64,000 nt of DNA from Chrysopilus asiliformis. Taxonomy: Eukaryota > Arthropoda > Insecta > Diptera > Rhagionidae. The stretch lies in the NCBI GenBank assembly GCA_964034945.1, contig OZ035962.1, positions 66,297,274 through 66,361,273 of the forward strand. The letters run 5' to 3'. The notes beneath the pieces were generated by a model. The model was not told where the DNA came from. It was given only the letters and a program-made list of their open reading frames with translations, and did no database searches. Positions 58,420-64,000 of the stretch are shown piece after piece (the first letter of the stretch is position 1; every line of letters begins with the position of its first letter). Made by a program: the position numbers and the translations under genes.

Positions 58420-58995
58420 AACATAACAAAAGCTATAATTGCCAATCTGGCAATCATTGGAGACCCGTATGGTGATATTCGTATCAAAATTCGAACAGTT
58501 GTACCAAAATTCCACTTTGAAGTCAAACTTTCCAATAAGATTTTTTAAAATTTATTCCAATCGGATTTTTATGTATGGGAGTTTTATGTAGAATCATATC
58601 CTAAATCACTTTTGTTCTTGGACTTTTTTGATAAGATGCACCGTTTTTGAGATATTCACAAAAAACGATTTCGTTCGTATGGGGGGTACCCCCCTAATGG
58701 TCCATTTTTGCCCATTAACGAACTTAGCCTCGCATTTTACGAAAAACGGACCTGTGCGAAATTTCAAGTCTGTAGCTCAATCCGTGCGCCCGCAATCCGC
58801 GCCACAGACAGGCGGACAGACAGACGGACGGACGGACGGACGGACGGACGGACGGACAGACGGACGGACATGCTAAATTCAACTTTTTTCATCATTCTAA
58901 ACACACTGGTGTAATTTATTTTTGTGTGCGATGACGGGATCTTGGCGTTACAAACGGTAAGGCAAAGTTAATATACCCTTTGGTTTTACCATACG
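58420..58995 (-). mobile_element. DINE-1/HINE-like helentron, copy H, cut at its 5' end
   Basis: This reverse-orientation copy has the hairpin, sub-TIR (CCCGTATGGTGA), GGAC-rich array (GACG/GACA at about 58805-58869) and nearly the whole 5' end. It stops at GGTTTTACCATACG, where other copies continue GGTATA. The hAT-like element begins at this point, so the helentron end was displaced or lost. Confidence 0.8.
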
Positions 58996-59375
58996 TAAGG
59001 TGACCACCTGTACCGAAATGACCGGTACAGTACCGAAATTTGGCACCGTGTACCGGTGTACCGAAGCAAAGCTTCGGTACACCTAAATATACCGAAATCC
59101 TGACAAAGCAAATTCAAATATCGAAATTTTTGGTATTTTTGGTATTGCTAGAATCGGAGCGGATTGAAAGCTATGTAGACGACACTTTACTATTCTGAAT
59201 TCCTTATTTCACTGGTAGATGTCGTACCATAATCTACTCTCAACTCAACCCTATTAACATTTGTCAAATATAACCTTACTTTTGATTTGGTCGGAAATCA
59301 TTTTCTTTTGTTTGCTGCCGTCGTGTGGTCTTTTTTTTGTGTTTGAGTTTAAATAATTGCAATTGACCATGTAAA

Positions 59376-60374
59376 ATGTCGAGAAAGCGTGGAGTTAATG
59401 TGTTCAACGACAGTTTAAGCGTAAAATATAATTTTATCACAAAATCAAAGAGCGACAGTGATGTTCACTGCCACGTGTGTAACACCGAATTTAATATTTC
59501 TCACGGCGGAAAATCAGATATTGAATCGCACTTAAAATCGGCATGCCACCAAAAAGCATTAAGTGCATCATCATCTAGTCAACCAATGACGAAATATTTC
59601 AAAAGTGCAATGCTGAGCAAATCTGATTTGGAAATAGCAGCTTGCGAGGGTGTGTGGGCCTGGGCATACCACGTAATAAGATCAAACCATAGTTTTCGTT
59701 CTGCTGACTGTGCCTCCAAAATTATTCGCAGTTGTTTTGCTTTAACGAAGTTCACTTGTGCACGCACGAAGTGTGAGTCCATTGCAACGGGTGTGATCGC
59801 ACCATATGTTTTTCGTGAATTACAAAAAGATTTGGCAGATTGTCATTTTGTCACAACAATCACAGATGCATCCAATCATGGAAACATAAAAATGTTTCCC
59901 GTGCTGGTTAGGTACTTTTCGGAAAAAGAGGGCGTAAAAATTAAAATCGTTGAGCTGACATCTGAAAGCGGTGAGACTTCTGGCGTGATCGTCGCCTTGT
60001 TGAACAGTGCAATGGAAAAATTTGTCATCCAACAAAAAATAGCTGCTGAGAATAGCGTTGCTACCGATCAACGATGGGTGGAATGCTTCCAACATTTCGG
60101 AAAAAATAACATTCCCTACAATCACCTACTTAAAATCGTTTCGTACATTCTGTGTCTGCCCGGAACTTCGGCGACCGTTGAGAGAGTGTTTTCTCTAATA
60201 AATGAAATATGGTCCAGTGATAAAACCCGGTTGAGTATTAAAACATTGAGGGATCTTCTGTACATAAGATACAACATGAAAATGTCATGCCTCGAGTTTT
60301 TCGAATTCCTAAAATCCCAGCCTAAAATGCTAGAAGAAATTGGATCTGATGGCAAGTATCACAGAAATAGATAG
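59376..60374 (+). pseudogene. hAT transposase with BED finger, internally deleted and interrupted near its 3' end
   Basis: An open frame of 332 aa. A BED-type zinc finger lies near residues 25-65 (CHVCNTEFNISHGGKSDIES, then HLKSACHQ). Next is the start of the RNase H-like core, with a plausible first catalytic Asp in TTITDASNHGNIKMF (about 165-178). Around residue 215-225 the text jumps to the C-terminal dimerisation region: YILCLPGTSATVERVFSLIN, then SIKTLRDLLYIRYNM. Full hAT transposases are about 600-700 aa, so some 250-300 residues are missing in frame, including the second and third catalytic regions. The last five codons (HRNR and stop) belong to the inserted P element; before insertion the frame would have run on through GCAAGTATGC to a TAA near 63930. 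It cannot be an active transposase but could still bind DNA. Confidence 0.82.
60352..60359. repeat. Left 8-bp target duplication of the P element
   Basis: GCAAGTAT stands directly before the left terminal repeat and is repeated exactly at 63901-63908. Eight bases is the target size of P elements. Confidence 0.92.
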
Positions 60375-60380
60375 AATGCG
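60360..60380. repeat. Left terminal inverted repeat of the P element (21 bp)
   Basis: CACAGAAATAGATAGAATGC plus G; it matches the inverse of 63880-63900 at 20 of 21 positions (G/T difference at position 11). It starts with CA as P elements do. Confidence 0.9.
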
Positions 60381-60565
60381 CCTCGCCTATTAAGCCCTAT
60401 ACAAAAGAATGGGCCAAAGTTACTATTGGTTTCCCTGTCACACGTTGGCCTTTTTAGGAGTACCAACTTACCTGTTTTATGCAACATTATGAGGATGGAA
60501 ACTGAAATATAATATGGCGCGAAAGCTAGAAAATTTTAAAAACGCTCTTAATAGAAAGTTTTGAA

Positions 60566-60571
60566 TTTATT
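60566..60571 (-). promoter_or_regulatory. Candidate poly(A) signal of the P transposase gene
   Basis: AATAAA on the minus strand lies about 110 bases after the transposase stop and inside the element's left terminus. Confidence 0.35.
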
Positions 60572-60679
60572 GTAACTCAAAATAAGACTTTAGCTGAAAA
60601 TAAAACGACAGTACGTATATGTTTTAGAAATCATTATATTTATATTTACATGTATTGAAACTATAATATACTTAAAAAA

Positions 60680-63513
60680 TTATTCGTGCCTAAAAATTAT
60701 GAGCCTAGATAATTGTTTTCGAATCAGTGAGGTTCTATTTTCATTATTTTTTTTAAGAAATTGAAACATCTTAATTTTAAGAAAAGATATTATTATTAAT
60801 TTTGTAAGGTCATAAATGTGGTTATTGCCTGCATTATTATCAAAAATGTGCCCATTCAGAGAAGAGAAAAGAGTATTTAAATTAAGTATTTTTAGTGCTT
60901 GAAGAGCTAATTTTTCCTTTAAATTTGGATGAGTTAATTTAATTTTGGGATCACAAATAAATGATTCGAAAACTTTGTCTGTCACACTACAAATCAGAAT
61001 CACGTCTTCAGATGGCGTAATAAGACCGGCTCTATTTGGCGTAATAACACGGGCTCTGTTTTTTTGTTTTATTAAATTATCTATGGATATCAAAGGATCT
61101 TGGCACATTAACGCCATAGAGCACTCTGTACATTTTAAACATGATTGCAATTTTCGAACTATAAAACCGCTGATATAACAAATTACATTCGTGTAATATT
61201 CCGACTGTGTTTCAACGAGGACCGGAAAACTTTGGAAATCGCGTTCAATTTCTTCCATATATTCAGGACCCAACAGTTGTTCGTCACTTATAGGCAACGG
61301 AATTATTTTTTTCTTGGAGGAAGAAGACGATTTTAAAACGGAAATGTTAGATAATTCTTCAGCGTTTCCCGAGTTTGTTTTGATCTCTGCATGAGTTAAT
61401 ATGGCTTTCATGCAAGAGATAAATTGTCTAACCGTTGGATTGTTACTAAAACCATTTCTTCCCCTTATAGCACAAAAAAGAAGCTCAAGATGGTCTTGGC
61501 TCAACTTATACGTCAGAATATATTTAAGGACTTTCCGTGATACACATAAATCAAAATACATAAGTTTTATAATTTCCAAATTGAGAAAAAATCCGATGAA
61601 TCCCGTGTTTTTTCTGGTATTTAAAATACAAACACCATCTCTTGTTCCCAAATCCATTATATAATTTTGAATTTTTATGACATTCGACGACCAGATGCTC
61701 TCATTATTTTCAGCGATTGGGGCTTTGGTATATAAACTACGTGGATTTCTGGAATTTAGCATGTCAAAAGCTAAATCAAATATCCTCAAAAATTCAACGG
61801 TAGCATCGCAACCTTTAAAATTTTCTAATTTTAAAACTTTATCACAGAATTCTATGGCGTCTGCTACACTCCGACTTAAGGTTTGTGCGGCAAATTTCAC
61901 TTTCATCGCGTGTTTGCGCCATTCCATATGATATTTGGAAAGCTTGTTACCGAGTTTGAAACCCTCTTCATTCTGTAATTCGAAAAGTTTTTCAACAAAA
62001 CCCCAATCGACTACACCTGTGCTGGAAATTAATAACTTTTCACTCCCAAAACAGTTTCTGACCAATTTTAGATTGTGACATGCATCCAACATTGTGTACA
62101 CCCTTTTACTTTCATCAGACGGATGAAGAAAATATGGCTTAGGATTGGAAACGGAAAGATCGCTGCCCAAAATGCGAAACATACTTTTATTGTAGTTGGG
62201 TCCATCGCATGTTAAACACACAATATCAACGCCTACCTCATGCAGTCTAATAAGAGCATCCGTAACCAAATTCGCGCGTTCTGAGGCATCAAGACTTTTT
62301 ATAAAAAAATGCGCTATTGGTATTTTCCAGTTAGCGTTGGTTGACACTACTAAAAATACAAGTGCTTCAGTGGCTACCGGAAGGTCATCGGAATCATATT
62401 TTAGACCTAAATCCACAGTCCCCCTTATCTTGTCCCCAACAATTTCCAATTTTTGCATTATAGACATTTCATCAACTACTAACGAACAGATGCAAGCTAC
62501 ACCCGATTTTTTCATTTCAGCAGACTTACTTTTCAGATTACTAAATGCTTCTTCGATAAAGCCAGGTTCGCAGTTTAGACTTGAATAAAATTTTCTTATG
62601 GTAGCTGGATGAGGTAAACTGTTTTGAAAGGTTTCCCTTACATAATTGTATGCTTTAGGGGAATAGTAATGCAGAGTTACTGCAAAGGTTTTCAATTCCG
62701 TAGAATATTCAACATTTTTAATTTTTTTCCCCATTGAGAGTCTTTTAAATAGCAGGTTTGGAATTTCCATTCCGGCTCGTTCAAGCATTTCGGATACACG
62801 GTTATCTATTAGTTCTTTGTGTTTTAATATCTTTAAAAGTTCATTTAAGTTATCAAATTTAGAAAATTGGCGTACCAGTCTACGTTTTAAATTCTTTATA
62901 ATTTGGTTTTTCCGACGAATTTTTGATTTGTAGTATGATTCTGAGGATGTAAACGACATTCTACTTGTTGAGCCGCGACTTTTGTCATTTATTGACATAT
63001 CTTCAGCAGAAGTAAAATTTAGGCTGGATGATGAAAGTTCGTTTTGTGATAAAAATTCGTCGTTGCAGCTAGCTACGGTAGTTTTTTTAGAAGATGATGC
63101 TTCCTCGCATACATTTCTTTCCGTGTCCAGTGTAACTGGATGATTGTTCTGCAAAAAAAAATTTAAATATACATTTGCTAGAGTTTGAATGCAAATCTGC
63201 AACTAAAAATATTAAATTCACTAACCTCTTCAGATGCTATTGGCAAAGCTTGTGACCTCAGTGTGGTACGAAACATAGACACACTGTAGTCTTCGGGACG
63301 AAAATGGATGGCACAAACTTTAGAACTTTTTTTCACATCTTCTTCATTAATCTTTAAAATTTGGCACCATAATAACCGCCTGTTTTTGTCTTTTGGAAAC
63401 CTGCAACCCAAAAAAAAAATCCAGAAAAGCCCGACATAAATTTCATCATATTACCTGAACAGCGCGGCAGTGTTTTTTTTCGTCCCGGAACAATTTGTCA
63501 CTGCACATTTCAT
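60680..63513 (-). CDS. THAP9-like P-element transposase, apparently intact
   Basis: Exons in transcript order: 63513-63455, 63400-63226 and 63148-60680, with GT..AG introns of 54 and 77 bases. They join in frame to about 900 aa, the size of THAP9-type transposases. Residues 1-75 form a THAP zinc finger: C3, C8, C49 and H52 as ligands, W31, and an ALP near 71-73 in place of the usual AVP box. A Ser-rich region and a basic, Leu-containing helix (SKIRRKNQIIKNLKRRLVRQ, about 153-172) probably form the dimerising coiled coil. The RNase H-like core has candidate acidic residues D304 (LVVDEMSIMQ), D393 (VCLTCDGPNYNK) and E633 (SQDHLELLFCAIRGRNG), with a LDACHNLKLVRN motif between them. These assignments follow P/THAP9 family patterns by eye. 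The protein would bind the element's ends and cut and paste it. No stop or frameshift was found. Confidence 0.92.
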
Positions 63514-63827
63514 TTTTTAAATTATTTAAAAATTTTCGGATTGAATTTTCGTAATAAATTTTACTTAAAAATGTCAACATCTATTTATAGTAGTTGGTTA
63601 CTTTGTCGCAAACCATTGCAAGCACAGAAATTATTGGTTAAGTGGAAAAATATCATTTAGAGTACTGACACAAAGACCAAAATCCAGTACAACAATGAGA
63701 GCTATGAGGGTTACCAACGCTCAAAAATATTTCTGTGCAATCCAGATTTGAATTTACTTCTTGAGCAAACCGTATAGGGGGCAAATTACCATAACCATTG
63801 CAAAATTGCTACAACTAGTTCTCTCTT

Positions 63828-63845
63828 TCACACGTTGGCCTTTTT
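63828..63845. repeat. Subterminal 18-bp motif of the P element, right copy
   Basis: TCACACGTTGGCCTTTTT, identical and in the same orientation as 60438-60455. It may be a transposase or host-factor site; the direct orientation is unusual. Confidence 0.7.
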
Positions 63846-63879
63846 GACATTTGGTTGGCCCACTTGAAATAGCAGATCA

Positions 63880-63900
63880 CGCATTCTATATATTTCTGTG
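63880..63900. repeat. Right terminal inverted repeat of the P element
   Basis: CGCATTCTATATATTTCTGT plus G, the inverse of 60360-60380 with one mismatch; it is followed at once by the GCAAGTAT duplication at 63901-63908. Confidence 0.9.
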
Positions 63901-63908
63901 GCAAGTAT
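63901..63908. repeat. Right 8-bp target duplication of the P element
   Basis: GCAAGTAT, identical to 60352-60359. The hAT reading frame resumes after it. Confidence 0.92.
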
Positions 63909-64000
63909 GCATTTAAAAACAATAACATGTAACATTGAGAATTGTAATGATTTTTATTGAATAAAACTGTCTGTATTGGGCACATTCTCGAGTTTGTAAA

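Larger units (their letters stand above)
60360..63900 (-). mobile_element. Complete P-type transposon, 3541 bp, with 8-bp target duplication
   Basis: Bounded by 21-bp terminal inverted repeats (60360-60380 and 63880-63900) and flanked by GCAAGTAT on both sides. It carries a single spliced, uninterrupted THAP/P-element transposase gene on the minus strand. An 18-bp motif, TCACACGTTGGCCTTTTT, lies 78 bp from the left end (60438-60455) and 55 bp from the right end (63828-63845), in the same orientation. TGGGCCAA also lies near both ends in inverted orientation. It is inserted in the hAT transposase gene. The exact duplication and open reading frame suggest a recent insertion that may be autonomous. 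Confidence 0.92.
58996..64000 (+). mobile_element. hAT element (internally deleted), carrying a P element; right end outside the window
   Basis: The left part reads AAGGTGACCACCTGTACCGA, with many TACCGAA/TTCGGTA subterminal motifs over the first 110 bp, typical of hAT ends. The transposase remnant follows at 59376. The P element 60360-63900 sits in its last codons; hAT sequence resumes at 63909 and runs to the window edge. The right terminal repeat and the 8-bp hAT target duplication cannot be checked here. Confidence 0.7.

Noticed and set aside
59579..60355. Minus-strand frames of 67-101 aa under the hAT gene
   Set aside because: Antisense shadows of the transposase frame, which itself has recognisable BED and hAT dimerisation motifs.
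60945..62588. Plus-strand frames of 63-130 aa within the P element
   Set aside because: Antisense shadows of the P transposase; no recognisable domain.

Overview
The window is nuclear DNA of an insect, most probably a fly (Diptera). The reasons are short spliced genes with fly-like orthologues, AT-rich spacers, and many short elements that look like the DINE-1/helentron repeats known from flies. A fungus-gnat-like or other lower dipteran is a guess. No tRNA, rRNA or CRISPR array was seen.

Three conserved host genes can be read exon by exon. On the + strand, 7910-16284 encodes a Bin3/MEPCE-type 7SK snRNA capping methyltransferase (6 coding exons, about 1202 aa). On the - strand, 39894-26979 encodes a UBE3C-type HECT ubiquitin ligase (8 exons, about 1084 aa, IQ motif and catalytic Cys present). 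On the + strand, 42118-46344 encodes the proteasomal ubiquitin receptor Rpn13/ADRM1 (3 exons, about 380 aa). The last two are divergent, about 2.2 kb apart, and both act at the proteasome in other organisms.

Nearly everything else is transposon-derived, and much of it is nested: a piggyBac relic inside one of two copies of a short TIR element (3.6-5.6 kb); two nested TTAA elements in a bin3 intron; eight copies of a DINE-1/HINE-like helentron family with a (GTCY)n block; a Helitron with TC and CTAG ends inside a pogo-like element; a hAT MITE with a perfect 8-bp target duplication holding a TA element; and decayed gypsy, BEL/Pao, mariner, Tc1-like and LINE coding pieces.

The most notable object is at 60360-63900. 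It is a complete P-type transposon of 3541 bp with 21-bp terminal inverted repeats (20/21 identical) and a perfect 8-bp target duplication (GCAAGTAT). It carries an uninterrupted 3-exon gene for a THAP-domain P transposase of about 900 aa. It sits inside the last codons of an internally deleted hAT transposase gene, and that hAT copy in turn abuts or entered a helentron copy. The right end of the hAT lies beyond the window.
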